DNA of 64,000 nt from Epiperipatus broadwayi (GCA_028023455.1 JAQFVV010012398.1:4362682-4426681), one strand, 5' to 3'; shown: positions 21,480 to 33,586, counted from the first letter of the stretch. Translations and numbers: made by a program. Notes: a model not told the origin generated them from the letters alone.

Positions 21480-22830
21480 ACCATCCTTTATAGGGATGGA
21501 ATTTTTGATTGACATTTATATTAATACAAATAATTGATGTCTCACTTCTCATTTTGTTTGATTGCTTATTTGATGTGGTAAATATAACTTCACTACCTAT
21601 GTGTTCCTGATTCTCAAGGGTCATGTTGATGACATTTAAAAATGCAGCTACTTGTTCTATGGTTTTTCAATTAGTACTGATAATCACCTGTTCAACACAA
21701 AAGAACACATTATGTTGACTAAACCTGAGGATTTGATTTTCTCTCATGCCACATGCAAACAGTGTCCTTAATTTTGACACTTGCCTTTGAAGGAATTGGG
21801 TGTAACTTTCACTATCTCTTATGCAAAATCTTTTCTGCATAATTTATCTGATTTCTTTTTGGTACTCTTCTGACCAAAAATTATTCAAAATTTTCTTTTT
21901 GTATTCAGAATAGATTTGTTTTTTTACTAATAAATTTCACTATTCCTTAACAGGTTATTGTAGATGATTATAGACAATAATCACTTGTTCTCTTTCTGTC
22001 AGTTGGTTTAATGGAAAATAATTCTCCAAACAATCAATGTGTTCCATAGGAGTCTCCCCTGCCTCATCTTTGAATATCTGAATTTTGAGGAATTGATTAA
22101 TACATCTAAATGTCTCATAATTTCTGTGCTGTACTATAATTTTTGACTTTTGGTTTTGTATTGTCTCTTAGTATTCAATTGTGCTTCTTTTGTTTATTCT
22201 ACAAACCAGTTTCATGTATCCTCTTCATCTTAGCATAATCCTTTTTATGTTATTTATGATGTCAACTACTTTTTTATGAGTTTTTTGTATTTTGAGACTC
22301 TTGGAGTTTTTCTTTGAGTAGTGAATTTTGAATTTAATCATCACTTTTCTTCATTTCTCTCACTTCCAATTTTTCTATTCTTTTTACTATAACTTAGACA
22401 CTTTCCTTTAATTTATTTTCTCTAGATTCAATAGATATTGCTCTAAATTGATATGGAATTTTCTTTCAAGACACTTCATTTTTTGTTCTACTTGCTCTTG
22501 CACTTGATCTGCTACTTTCAACTTTATGCTGCGTATAGTCTCTTGTATCACTTTAAATTTTTATTTCTTGATGTATTTCTTTAAATTTTATTTTTTTCTG
22601 CTTTTTTTCAAATTTATGCATTTCTTTCAATTATTTTTGCAGCATTACTTTTATAAATACACATATCATTTCCATACTATATGTGTTGGATTTCTCTTCT
22701 AAATGCTTTTGCACTGTCTAAATGAATTCTTGCTCAATCAACTCTGATTTCATTGGCTGCACTAACTAGTGTGTTGCTAATGATTCCAAGTTTATTTTAT
22801 ACTCTCACTCTTCTTGTTACTATCTGCATC
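21480..22830 (-). pseudogene. Decayed Ty3-like Gag frame
   Basis: One minus-strand frame runs from about 22310 to 21660 with only scattered stops. It encodes INQFLKIQIF, DEAGETPMEHIDCLENYF, PLNQLTEREQVIIVYNHL, YSEYKKKILNNFWSEEYQ and SESYTQFLQRQVSKL. This sequence of motifs (a YF box, then L.E.E...I..L, then YSE.K..L...FWS..YQ, then S...Y...Q) is the capsid-like core of LTR-retrotransposon Gag. Upstream (22330-22800) lies a Glu/Lys-rich, coiled-coil-like stretch. At least six in-frame stops make it non-functional. No protease or reverse transcriptase was found nearby. A domesticated or other gag-like gene is not excluded. Confidence 0.5.
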
Positions 22831-23289
22831 ATCATCTATATATTTTAACTAAATTTTTTATAATACTTTTGTTATTTATGTTACCACTGTATTATTTATC
22901 TTCTTTATGCAGATTTACAAATTTAAATATTTTTATGTATATTTTTTCAATAACTAAACACACCAGTATCAGCACTTCATATGTAATCCTCTCTAGAATA
23001 ATGTGATAAACTTCCTCAATATTTATTTATTTTTTTAATATATTTCTATTTATTAAACATTTCCCTGTCTACTTAGACAGCTTTAATAAGCTGTTAGTAC
23101 ATATACTTTTTTATAAATGCTGATCTTATTTCTCATTCCAAACATTTATTGTATGTTACTTATTATATATCACAATATGCTCCATTTATTCACACTCTCA
23201 TATACAGTACATTATGTGACTATACAGAAGTAAAATTGAGTAGAAAAGGGATGTGTTCAGGCCACATATGCGTTTCATCAAATATGTAA

Positions 23290-25830
23290 TAGTGATTTTT
23301 GGTTGCTTCAAATTGTAATAGAGCATTAGCTGAGCAAAAGTAAATTATATTTAATGAGTAATATACACATTCAAATAAAAATGATCAAATTCGAATATTT
23401 ACAATAATTATTCCAAACCTTGGTGATAATGATGACTTATAACCTATTACTGAGGATTAATTAAATTAAGTACAATTACTCCCAAAAGTATTTTAATTTG
23501 TTTTTCAAGTTCCAAAAAAAAAAAAATTTTAAGGCATAAAATCTTATAAATAAAAAGTTTACTTTTGAAAAATTTATTAACACCTGATCATCATTGTTTA
23601 TAAAATATTACCATAATCTCTGCTTTTACCCCAGTGGATTTCATGATTTGTCAGCGCTGTGGACACTAATAGTATAATAATGTTAATATAATGTTTGGAA
23701 TGAGTTCTATAAGAAAATACAAATTAAATTGATTATTAATAATAAAAAATTAATAAATTTATTAACAATAGATATAATTAATTTATTGAGCACACAAAAA
23801 GCATATATAAATAGTTTGAACAAGCATAAACCAGTATTCAATGTGGTTTAATACTTGTAATAATCAAGCATATTGCTGACAGAGGGACCTTCCAAACCAT
23901 GACACAAGATAGCAACTTTTATAAGATAAGAGTAGACAACTTATCTTTAACCCAAATTTCCACTTATATAGGCAAATCTTAAACGTCTTGATTTGGAAGC
24001 ATAAAGTAGTTGTTTTTTCCACTGTTTAAGTTAACTATTTCCTTTACAAATTAACTTACATGAAATCTTGCAATTTACAGAGAGTTAATATTATGATCTT
24101 AATATTGGAAATTCTATAAACTATTGAAGAATAGTAATTAATTTATTGAATGCACAGAAAACATATGTAAATAGTTTGAACAAGCACAAACCTGTATTCA
24201 ATGCACTTTAAAACTTGTAGTAATCAAGCATATTTTTGCCAACAGAGGGACCTTCCAAACCACAATACAAGATAGTGACTTTTATAAAGATAAAAGTGGC
24301 TGTCTTATCTTTAACCTAAATTTCCACTTATATAGGTAAATCTGAAGCATCTTGATTTGGAAGTGTGAAGTAGGTGTTTTCTCCACTGTTTAAGTCCACT
24401 ATTTTCTTTACAAATTAACTTACGCGAAATTTTGCGATTTACAGCAAGTTAATATTATTTTAATATTGGAAATTCTATAAACTATTGAAAAGTAGTAATT
24501 TCAAATATTAAGATCATAATATTAACTCACTGTAAATCATAAGATTTGTCGTAGAATAATTATATTGATAAAAATCTTACCATGTGTAAAGTTTGAAAAG
24601 ATTTAAAATCATATTTTTTGCAGATATTGTTCTTTTACTATATTTAGGAATAAATTAGTTCATCTAGGATGATTGTTATACTCCTTGGGAACTGATAATA
24701 TTATATTGGGTATGCAGTGAATCATACAGCCGAAACCATGTCTATTCTCACAGCATCGTTAAAATAGATAGATGATGGCTAGTTTTAGCAAACTTCAGTG
24801 TTAGTCTTTGGATTTGATTGAATCTTTGGGTCTTTTGAATGATGTGATTGTTAGCTTTTAGTCATACATACTAGATAATATTCTGTCATAATTGCTGTGC
24901 TAGATCTTAATACTAAAAAATACTTTTTAATGTCAGAAAGGAATGGTAATTCAAACTATGATGGAAAGCCATTTTAACCAGTAGTTTCTCTTTGCATTAA
25001 ATCACTGCAACATTGCTTCTTAGTTAAGGTTTGGAATAAACTAAACTGCCATAGTTGTTCATTTTTGATCTATTTATACCCTAGATGTTATTTTTCACAC
25101 TCATTGCTGTACTCAACTGTTTTAAAACAACAGATTAATCAAAAGCTGATTATAAGATTTAACGTCTGTTTATTTACAACATGTTTATTCATAAACATTT
25201 TCTTATTCCTTTCACAGCATGATGAGAAAATAAATGATTCTTCATATACTTTTAAATTATATCATTGTTTTATAACTAAATGAACAGAAGAAAAAATAGT
25301 TTTTTCTTTATTTATTTACATTATTAATAGAAAGAAAGAAAAAAAGCATTACTAATATTTAAAAATTGACCAATAACTTTTTTAATTTTAGTTACCCCAA
25401 ATTTTCAATAGTTATTTAGATTTTACCATTTAATTTACTAGAGAATTAGACAAATTATTTATTTAAAGCTTATATAAATAAGCAAATTATTTATTTAAAT
25501 CCCTATTCAGAAGGTAAATTAGAAAAGATCACAAAATACTTTATATTTTTATTAACTTCATAATTCAAATTCTTGCACACATCAAAACTATTTTTTTTTT
25601 GTTTGCATAGTATGAGTTACTCATGTTATTTTTACAAAATATATTTCCTTTATAAAATATTTAATACTATGCTTAAAATGTATGAATTAAATTATTAAAA
25701 AAATTTTTTAACCAGTATACTTGAATGATGCATGTTACATTTAGAACATGCATACATACACACATGGCAATTTACATATTTTCTATTCAATATATGAGTT
25801 GTTTTATTAAACATTTTTTGTTCATGCAAC
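23290..25830. repeat. Segmental duplication II, copy 2 (with tandem insertion)
   Basis: Diverged partner of 18650-20335 in the same orientation. It is longer mainly because a tandem dimer occupies 23776-24497 where copy 1 has about 110 bases of other sequence. Confidence 0.7.
23776..24545. mobile_element. Family E tandem dimer (~360-bp units) with inverted tail
   Basis: Unit 1 (23776-24133) and unit 2 (24134-24497) share AGTTTGAACAAGCA, AGAGGGACCTTCCAAACCA, TTTCCACTTATATAGG and GGAAATTCTATAAACTATTG. A short inverted piece (24500-24545: ATTAAGATCATAATATTAACTC) follows. The layout of direct units plus an inverted fragment is that of hammerhead families A and B, but I see no hammerhead core here and the target-site duplication is unclear. 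Confidence 0.65.
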
Positions 25831-25847
25831 TTTGTAATATAACTAAC

Positions 25848-25960
25848 CTTTCCACCTTCCATTTTATTGAAAAATCAATAATGTAAATATCAGGATCTTG
25901 TTTTGAATGTTCCATCATAGGTTTTTCAATAAAATGGATGGTTGAATAGTTGGAAAGGTG
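25848..25960. repeat. Inverted repeat at the left edge of A2
   Basis: CCATTTTATTGAAAAATCAA (25858-25877) faces its inverse GGTTTTTCAATAAAATGG (25920-25937), and CTTTCC/GGAAAG extends the arms. Part of the family A upstream block lies within it. Confidence 0.55.
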
Positions 25961-26215
25961 AGAAGAAGTCTGTCTATTAAAGCTTAAGGAATAGTTATCA
26001 TAATATAAGAAGAGTACTGATTGTACATATGTTTGGGTGATTATGATCTGGCCCAATTGATGAGTGCTGGTTGTGCATGAAATACATATATTGGGGATTG
26101 TCTATCTTTTTTGCATAAATGTGGTCATGTATGTCAGTTGTTTGAAATAGAGTGGATAATGAATATAGACTGAAAAATCCTAAGTTTAAACTCTTCAATT
26201 TATATATATATATAT
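25900..26215 (+). mobile_element. Hammerhead repeat family A, copy A2
   Basis: Shares with the 50.2-kb units ATGTTCCATCAT, AAATGGATGG, TCTGTCTATTAAAG, the hammerhead core and ATAGAGTGGATAATGAA. The several overlapping minus-strand open frames in 25787-26476 are shadows of this repeat and have no domain. Confidence 0.65.
26043..26102 (+). ncRNA. Hammerhead ribozyme A2 (core base C3 changed)
   Basis: Proximal stem I CCAA (26053-26056) with TTGG (26091-26094); core TTGATGA (26057-26063) in place of CTGATGA; stem II GTGC (26064-26067) with GCAT (26075-26078); GAA (26079-26081); stem III ATA/TAT. Distal stem I ATGATC with GATTGT pairs with two wobbles. The C-to-T change at the first core base should abolish or strongly reduce cleavage. 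Confidence 0.65.
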
Positions 26216-27340
26216 TATAATGGTCAGGGTGGTAGGATGATATTGGAGTCTTACTGTATCTGCCATACCAGGCCATTTGAACCTGGAAAATTTATATAGT
26301 AGGTAGATATTTACTGTTAAGATCCAATTTTTAAATAAATATGACTGAAATGCCCCAGTCACTAGCTCATGGAGCAGCAGAGATAATATATATTTTATTA
26401 TAAAAAAGAAAAGATAATAAAAAATAAGAATAAGCCACTGCCAGATTAACAATACACAGAAATATTTATTTTGCACATATATAAAAATCAGATTTATTTA
26501 TTTTAGTATAACTTTTACTTTAGAATTTAATTTAATTTACATTTTAATGTTTTATTTTAGAAGTTTGCCCAGATGAATTAATTAATATTTTATTAGTGTG
26601 TCGAGTATGGATAGACTGCATAGATTGTGGTCGAAAAGAATATTCTATATCCCTTATTTAACCCTAGGCCAAAAGTTCACAGTCAAACTAACGCCAATCT
26701 GTCTGATATATCGATGTACTCAATGCAACATGAATATGATAGCACAATACCATACTGTTAGAAATATACACCTGAACAGCGTGGTTATAGAAGAAATTGT
26801 GCCTTTTCCAGTACAGGAATGCTAAGTCTATCTGGAGAGAAAAAAAAACTCCATAGGAAAGAATTGTGGTCCTTTTTGCTGATTTACAATCCCATTCCAA
26901 AGGCTAAAGGGTGATCCAAGAAGCAGAGAATACTGTCTGACTCTGATATTCAATAAGAAATAGGCTTATTTTTCCCAAGGGTGGCATATAATGTGATCCT
27001 GCATGTAGCGGATCTTCATACTACATTCATTAATTACACTGGGACATCCAACCCATTAACTCTGAAACAAATAACCTAAGATCAACCCTCCCTTTAATTA
27101 AACTAACATAACTTTACGATCTATGCAACCATCCACACCCAACTTAAAGTTAACATTTATTAAAAGTTTAGCTTAACAGAAAAAAATCATAATAAACATT
27201 TAAAAGAACAAAAAAAAAATAATGGAAATGATTTTAAAACTACATATGATAAAAGTAATTATTAATAAATGATTTGGTTTGGTCAGATAGAAATTCATAT
27301 TTATATTTAAATACTGGAAAAGTTTTATAGTTAAAGTTCA
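26216..27340. other. Unassigned; GC-richer patch at 26590-27060
   Basis: Between 26590 and 27060 composition rises and overlapping frames are open on both strands (26598-26825 plus, 26688-26900 minus). Neither contains a motif I recognise. It may be the remains of an element or an exon; no splice context was convincing. Confidence 0.3.
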
Positions 27341-27419
27341 TTAATTATATAGAGTTCTTATGGTTTTAAAAAGAAAGAGTCCATACTTTTTAGTTGCTTG
27401 TAATTTGGATCCCTTTGTT

Positions 27420-27660
27420 TCTAATTCCCATGATGTCCTGGGAAAACCAGTATGCTGTTAGCCATTCTATTGGTGTTTATCCAGAAATCCTTTGCTCTAG
27501 CTGATATAGCTCTTTGCAGGATCTTATTGCATGACCCCAGTGTCTGCAATATAAGAAAATGATATTTCATTTCCTTTTCCTTTTGGAAAAAACTTAAGGG
27601 ATTGAAAAGTGTATCTTTTCAATCCCTTCTCCTTCAACTTTCCTGGAGCTAACACATATA
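27420..27660. repeat. Unassigned GC-richer patch with perfect 14-bp hairpin
   Basis: AAGGGATTGAAAAG (27596-27609) is followed after TGTAT by its perfect inverse (27615-27628). The preceding 27420-27560 segment reads open on the minus strand with Cys/His residues (YCRHWGHAIRSCKELYQ) but is not identified. Confidence 0.4.
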
Positions 27661-28204
27661 GCACACATTATAATTTATTTCCAATCTTTTCCTTTTTATA
27701 TTAAAATTGTGAAAATAACTGGACAAGACATCATGATGATAATGATTCTTTCGCTATGGTCTGTTTTCTGGGGGATTTTTTTTATTGGCTATTCTGTTAT
27801 TGTTTTTCTCTTCTATCTGACCTTTAATTATAAATTTTGAGATGCCAAAGGCTAGTTTACTTAAGACCAATTAAAAAATAATTTTCATTTTTAGCCTTTT
27901 TACACAATAGAATTAATTAAATTTTGTATATTTTTAAAGATATATTTTTATCTTTAAATCTTTGTTTTTTCATGAAATTTAGTTTTAAAATACTTTTTTC
28001 TTTTTTAATAAAGTTTTCTTTTAATATTTTTCCATCTGTGTGATTTTTTATATATATGAGTTTAGATGATTTATAATTTTCAATTTTTACTTCTGAAAAA
28101 CAAACTTTTATTTGCGAACTTTTTTATTTTTAATTTCTAATTTTATTTATTAGAATAATGTAACAGCATGTGTGCCCATTACAATATATATATATATAAA
28201 TTAT

Positions 28205-29626
28205 TAATCAATGTCTGTTCAAAACAATACAATAATTAATACAGTAAAAATATTTTAAAAAACAAATATATACCACAATTTAATAGAAGTACTTTCAACT
28301 ATCTATGTAGTCATTGTCAACTATATTCAAACTGTATTATAAAAAACTATTACAAATGTAAACAAAAAGTAATACCTCATATATCAATTTTTCCATAATT
28401 CATTAATTTTTACATTGGCAGCCTGTCTATTTATCAAATGTTGCTTTTCACTTTTTATTAACATAGCTTCTTTAATTTTGCATTTATTATTATTTTTTTC
28501 AATACACAAAATCTTAACTTTATCAAAATCAAAACCATAATTACATGTTACATTATGATCAAAAAATACTGACGATGATGCGTCATCATTTCTATCATTC
28601 TCTTGTCTTGATTTTTGTACTCATTTATATAACAACAAATGCTCCTTTGATATTTTCTCCAATGTACATTGAGATTCACCTATATATGCTTTTCTACAAA
28701 CACACAGCCATTTATATATTGCACAACTTTGATTTAAAATACTACATCTATTTTTTGAATTATTTATTAATCTATTTAAATTAGTAGTATAAAATGCGAC
28801 TTGACACATATTTTTATATATCTGTTTTATAAATTTCACTTGTTCATTACAAATAAATGGTATTGATATTCAAGTATATTTTATTTTATTAATATCTATA
28901 GCACTTAAAATATATTATTATTATTAATCTTAGTAACAATATTATAAATTAATTTATGATTATATTAAATATTTAACAAATCCACAGTAAATACATTTAT
29001 GTTACTTATTTTATCAGAACTATATTTACATAACTTATTATTCCTAAATAAAAATGATTTTAAACTGGATAATTTACGTACTATTGGCACATTTGAATAC
29101 CAAGGAATATATCCTCTTATTTCAATATCTTTTATTACCATACAATAATCTAATTTATTTTTATTACGAGTAACTTTAATATCTAAATATTTAATGACCT
29201 TTATTCTTCAAAAGATTTACTCCATTTTAAACCTTCTAAACTATTTAATTCATTGAATAATAAATTTATGATATCTAAACTTCCACAAACAAAAATATCA
29301 TCAACATACCTGTAATAAATTTTAATACCTTGATAATATATATTATTATTAAGAATTATGTTCATATTTTGATACTACAAAACTACATATTTGTGAAACT
29401 ACAGGAAGACCCATAGGCCAACATTCATTTTATAATAATTTTCATTAAACATAGCATATATATTTTTATCAATAAAATATAATACATCATTTACAAATTT
29501 TACTTTTTTAACATCAAAGCAATTTGAATCTAGTTGACAATGACTACATAGATAGTTGAAAGTACTTCTATTAAATTGTGGTATATATTTGTTTTTTAAA
29601 ATATTTTTGCTGTATTAATTATTGTA
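28205..29626 (-). mobile_element. Penelope-like retroelement with inverted terminal repeats, decayed
   Basis: Seen on the minus strand: the conserved RT motif WPMGLPVVSQIC (about 29420-29385), catalytic YVDDIFVCGS (about 29310-29280), KYLDIKVTRNKNKLDYC and IPWYSNVPIVRKLSSLK (29190-29060), then the GIY-YIG nuclease with AIYKWLCVC, KAYIGES and KEH (28839-28621) and its C-terminal block (28610-28400). This RT plus GIY-YIG order defines Penelope-like elements. About 115 bp at the right end (29520-29626) is the inverted copy of 28215-28330. Frameshifts near 29410 and several stops inactivate it. The 14.9-kb fragment is the same family. Confidence 0.85.
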
Positions 29627-29853
29627 ATAAACTAAAGATTAGTCTTTCAAGCTAACGTACATGTGCTTTTTACAAATGTTAATAATAATAAATAAATACT
29701 TGTGTTGGAAATGAAAGTATTCATTTATTATTATTAACATTCGTAAAAAGCACATGTACATTAGCTTGAAAGGCTAATCTTTAGTTTATTACAATTTATA
29801 AACATAGCGCTATATAAATAAATGCCTCATTTACATATGTATTAATTATTGTA
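29611..29853 (-). mobile_element. Family F foldback F3 inserted in the Penelope terminal repeat, 16-bp TSD
   Basis: TGTATTAATTATTGTA is duplicated at 29611-29626 and 29838-29853, splitting a terminal repeat that is continuous at 15.27 kb. Inside is an inverted repeat (GATTAGTCTTTCAAGCTAA ... TTAGCTTGAAAGGCTAATC) and, at the right, the family tail in reverse (TTTATAAACATAGCGCTATA). This shows it is a separate insertion younger than the Penelope copy. Confidence 0.85.
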
Positions 29854-30091
29854 TTGTTTTGAATATATATATATATGGATTGGTATTATTTGAGAATTCA
29901 AATGTTCATTTGAATATTTGGAAACAATAGCTAAAGATAAAGCAGGACAGCTGTCTTTCATGTTGTGTGTATGATGACTTGTTCTCTCTTCAAGTTGTTT
30001 CCAATGCCATTTTTTAATCAATGCATAGTAATGTAGTAGTATAGTTTAATTATTAACTTCAAATGTTTCAAGATATTAGCTCAGGATTATA

Positions 30092-30301
30092 ATGAAAAAA
30101 GGAACTACATATTTTTTACAATATCCTATGATGGAACAAAGTGCTAATATTAAATTTTGTTTGAAATTGGACAAAATTACTACTGAAATGTTTGAAATTC
30201 TTTACATTATGCATAATAATGAAGCCATCCATAATAAAAATATTTATAAATATTTTGTAAGATTTTTTGATGGCAGAGATAGCATTGAAGATGATCCATA
30301 A
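30092..30301 (+). pseudogene. Mariner-type transposase N-terminal HTH fossil (copy 2)
   Basis: A 69-codon open frame whose C-terminal 55 residues read MEQSANIKFCLKLDK, MFEILYIMHNNEA and FFDGRDSIEDDP. The pattern MEQ..NIKFC.KL.K, then E.L....... EA, then F..F..GR..IEDDP is the N-terminal helix-turn-helix of mariner/SETMAR and GVQW3-like proteins. The frame stops right after EDDP and no catalytic domain follows. Copy 1 lies inverted at 1300-1480. Confidence 0.7.
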
Positions 30302-31237
30302 AAGTATTAAATAAATATTCACATTTTATGTTGTAACTTATGATCCAGATAAGCTAGCAGCTTAATATGTTTGTTTTGAATAACTAAACTACATCACGCT
30401 GCTTCAGGCAGTTGGGAGAGAAAAGCAATAATCTTTCCACCAGGACACATATTTCTACAATATCTCTGAAAACTTCTACTATATGAATGATGGATGAGTA
30501 CAGTTAATATTCAGCTATTATGTCAATTTAATCCTAATATTAAGAACATTTAAATATAAGTACCTAGACAAATCTAAATTATAAGTTCACACACACATAT
30601 ATATATTGTAATGCTAGTGAGAGATATATGTTATAAAACTTACATATATCTGCATTACATGTTTCATAATTTTTAAATATATATATATGATTAAATTTAT
30701 TTGAAAAAAATAATTATTTCAGAAATAGATCTTTAAAACACAATTTTATAAAATAAAAAGATTGCATTATATTATTGTTGTTGTTTTTTTTTTTAAAAAA
30801 TAAAATAAAGTTTTGAGAGAGGGTGGGAGAAAAATCTAAAATAAAAAGATTTAACTCACTTCCCCTTTTTAAAGAAAACTCTCCTTCTATAATATAAAAA
30901 TAAGTAAATAGGGAAAGTTAGAATAAAATTTGTTTGTAAAAGAAAACTTTTGGAAATGTAATTAGTTTAAAAGATTAATGATTGAATTAATTTTAAAAAA
31001 ATAAAAACTATGTAAACTATCTCATAAAAGTGATAGTAGATTAATCTAAGAAAAAGATTAGTTAATGTGCAATGTAAAAATCAATTAGATTAAAGCAAAT
31101 GTAAAAATCAATTAGATTAATGAAATGTAAAATTAATTTAAAAAAACAGATTTAAGTTACGATCAAAATTAAAAAACTATGATAAGAAATAAAAATGAGA
31201 AAAAAAGGTATAAATAGTCATAACTCTCTATTATTAT
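30302..31237. other. AT-rich intergenic sequence
   Basis: Nothing recognised apart from two short direct repeats of TGTAAAAATCAATTAGATTA near 31073-31121. Confidence 0.5.
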
Positions 31238-31390
31238 TAGTCTGATCTACATTTTGTGATTAAATTATTCCACTCTTCATTTTGTGATAGAATTAGTCTG
31301 ATCTTCCATCTATAATTCAGTCTGGTCTTCAATATGTTAGATCATTCCACTCTTGAGTCTGTAAGTCAGTCTGGTCTGCATTTTGTGATT
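31238..31390. repeat. Short tandem repeat, ~60-70 bp units
   Basis: The block TAGTCTGATCT / CATTTTGTGATT / ATTCCACTCTT recurs with changes (TCAGTCTGGTCT, CATTTTGTGATAG, ATTCCACTCTTGAG), giving two to three diverged units. Confidence 0.5.
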
Positions 31391-33340
31391 GTTTCATTAT
31401 TATTCATTGCTCCAGATATTCAGAAATTTAAGGATAAATCATTCATTATTGCTGTGGAAAATATTGCAGAAGCTTCACATCTAGCAACATGCAGAACTAG
31501 ACCATTTAGAAATGTTCAACTGGGCTTCAGACCCTCAAATTGTCCCAAAATTGGCTGTCCCACCTGAATCATCATGGGAACTGATGCCAAAATGGTGAAA
31601 TAGTTGCTGCCACAAACTCTTTTTTTTTCTCCCATTGTAGAAGACAAAGAATGGAAAACAAACCCTGAAAACGTGGATGGAGACCAAAAAGCCAATGTTT
31701 GAAAATTGACAATCATGAAAACCTCAGTAAATATACTTTGATCACTGTCTATAGATATTTTATTTTTAAATGAAATGAACTTTAATTAATGAAGGACTAT
31801 TATAAAAATTAGCCTAATTAATTATTTATTTTTCTTTATGTAAAATATTAGATTGTTATATTATATATGTGTGATTGAATAAATATTAATGTTTGCTTAA
31901 GTATTATTTGGTCTATTCTCTCTTTCTCTTGTCACTTTCACCATTAATTTCAAGTTATAAATGTTATACATGTTAAGTTAAATGTGCTGGACCCTGATAC
32001 AGAGTATGAGCTAGCCTGGGATATGTCAAGCACTGGATTGTATGCTTGTCATCTGAAACATGAGCAACTATATAACATATGACTGGCTGGAACCTGAGTT
32101 TAATCCTCAAAACAAATAAAATGCTTTGGATGGAAGGAGTTTTGTTCCAACAGTCGAGATGGGCCACGGTCAGGAAATTTTGTCATGTTATGCTTTGTAT
32201 AGCCTGATCTGACTGTGGATATTACTGATGGCTATGCTATTAATGACATTCTTCCCTTTGCTTGAAGGGCCGGTCTGTCCCCACAGTATTAAAGATATAA
32301 ATAAAATAACAATTATCGAAAAATTATGTAGTAATGTTTAGATTTTAAACATGGTTAATCTGGTAATTTCAGGGGACCCAGTTCAATGTATATATTTTTA
32401 TGTTGTGAAAAAAATTATTCTTAAATATTTTAAATTTGACTTCATGATACTTTTCTCTGTAGCACTAAAAGATTTTTAAATCCACTCCATATATTTTAAT
32501 CATTATAGATATTACTAAAAAATTACTATTCTTATGGCATAGAGTCATGGTAATTGAATTAGAAATTTTTATTTTTTTTTCATTTGGAATTGATTTAAAA
32601 ACCATTAGTTCTTTATTTTATGATTCTTAAAAATTGTTTACTTTTCAGGTTAGAAATACAGCAGATCTTGTTCAGAGTTTAACTCAGAATCAGCACTGTG
32701 TACAGCAGACATGATATCTGTTCCAATATAAACTCAGATTAATATATTATGTTCTAGTTAAGATATTTAGCTTCATTCAATTTTTAAATCTTATTTAAAA
32801 TATATGCATTAGCATCATCATTCTGCATTAAAATCAATGAACAAATACATCTGTATGGTACATTTTTAAAAAGTTATTATTAATTCCATTCTTTGTAACA
32901 ACATAAAAAAGTTAATGTTAAATTTTAAACATTTTTCATGCTCATTGATCATTAATAGTTTATAGACAAGTATAGTCATAAATGTTTATAACAATAATTA
33001 AGTACATTTAATAATGTATAATTTCTTAATGAAATAAATAAAAATCACAAAACTTTATTCATAGAAAAAATATTTTGTTTTTATTTCTTTCAAAAAGGTA
33101 CTATCATTATATTATATGTTTACTTTGTTGATTTTTTTCAGAGAGAAGCAATGAATTTATTGCCTATTAACTTTATAAAATGTACTCTTTTTTAATATCA
33201 AAAACAAAGTTTATTAACGCAAAAAAAGGGAAAAAATTCATAGCATTGTATGATCAAATCAATTGGCAAATTAAAGTTCAGTAGGCAGATTCTGCAAAGT
33301 GTTCACTATCAAATAAAAAAGGTAGAAGATATGTTCAATT
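31391..33340. other. Unassigned; GC-richer patches 31400-31720 and 31975-32290
   Basis: Two patches of higher GC carry overlapping open frames on both strands (31334-31567 plus; 31516-31716 and 31973-32167 minus). No domain could be identified and the frames contradict each other. They may be fragments of unknown repeats. The rest is AT-rich background. Confidence 0.3.
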
Positions 33341-33468
33341 TTACATATATATATACACACACACCTGGGTCTCGTTTTATGCGAATTTATTTAATGCAAT
33401 TTTGAAGTTATGCAATTCATGTTTCTTTTTAATATTTTTGTATGCAGTTTTCTTTTATGTAATAAAAA

Positions 33469-33586
33469 TTATTAGATCAGAAGTTGAGCTCTGACAATGT
33501 GCTATTACTTTAAATATAAATTTTGTGCACTCACGTCATATTTAAAGTAATAGCATATTATTGGAGTTCAACTTCCATTTAATAAT
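33469..33586. repeat. Nested inverted repeat, ~48-bp arms
   Basis: 33469-33518 (GAAGTTGAGCTC ... GCTATTACTTTAAATAT) pairs with 33539-33586 (ATTTAAAGTAATAGC ... GAGTTCAACTTC). A small foldback within the pogo-like element. Confidence 0.65.

Noticed and set aside
25787-26476. Three overlapping minus-strand frames of 89-93 codons
   Set aside because: They lie across family A repeat A2 and its inverted left edge and show no domain. The opposite strand carries the ribozyme.
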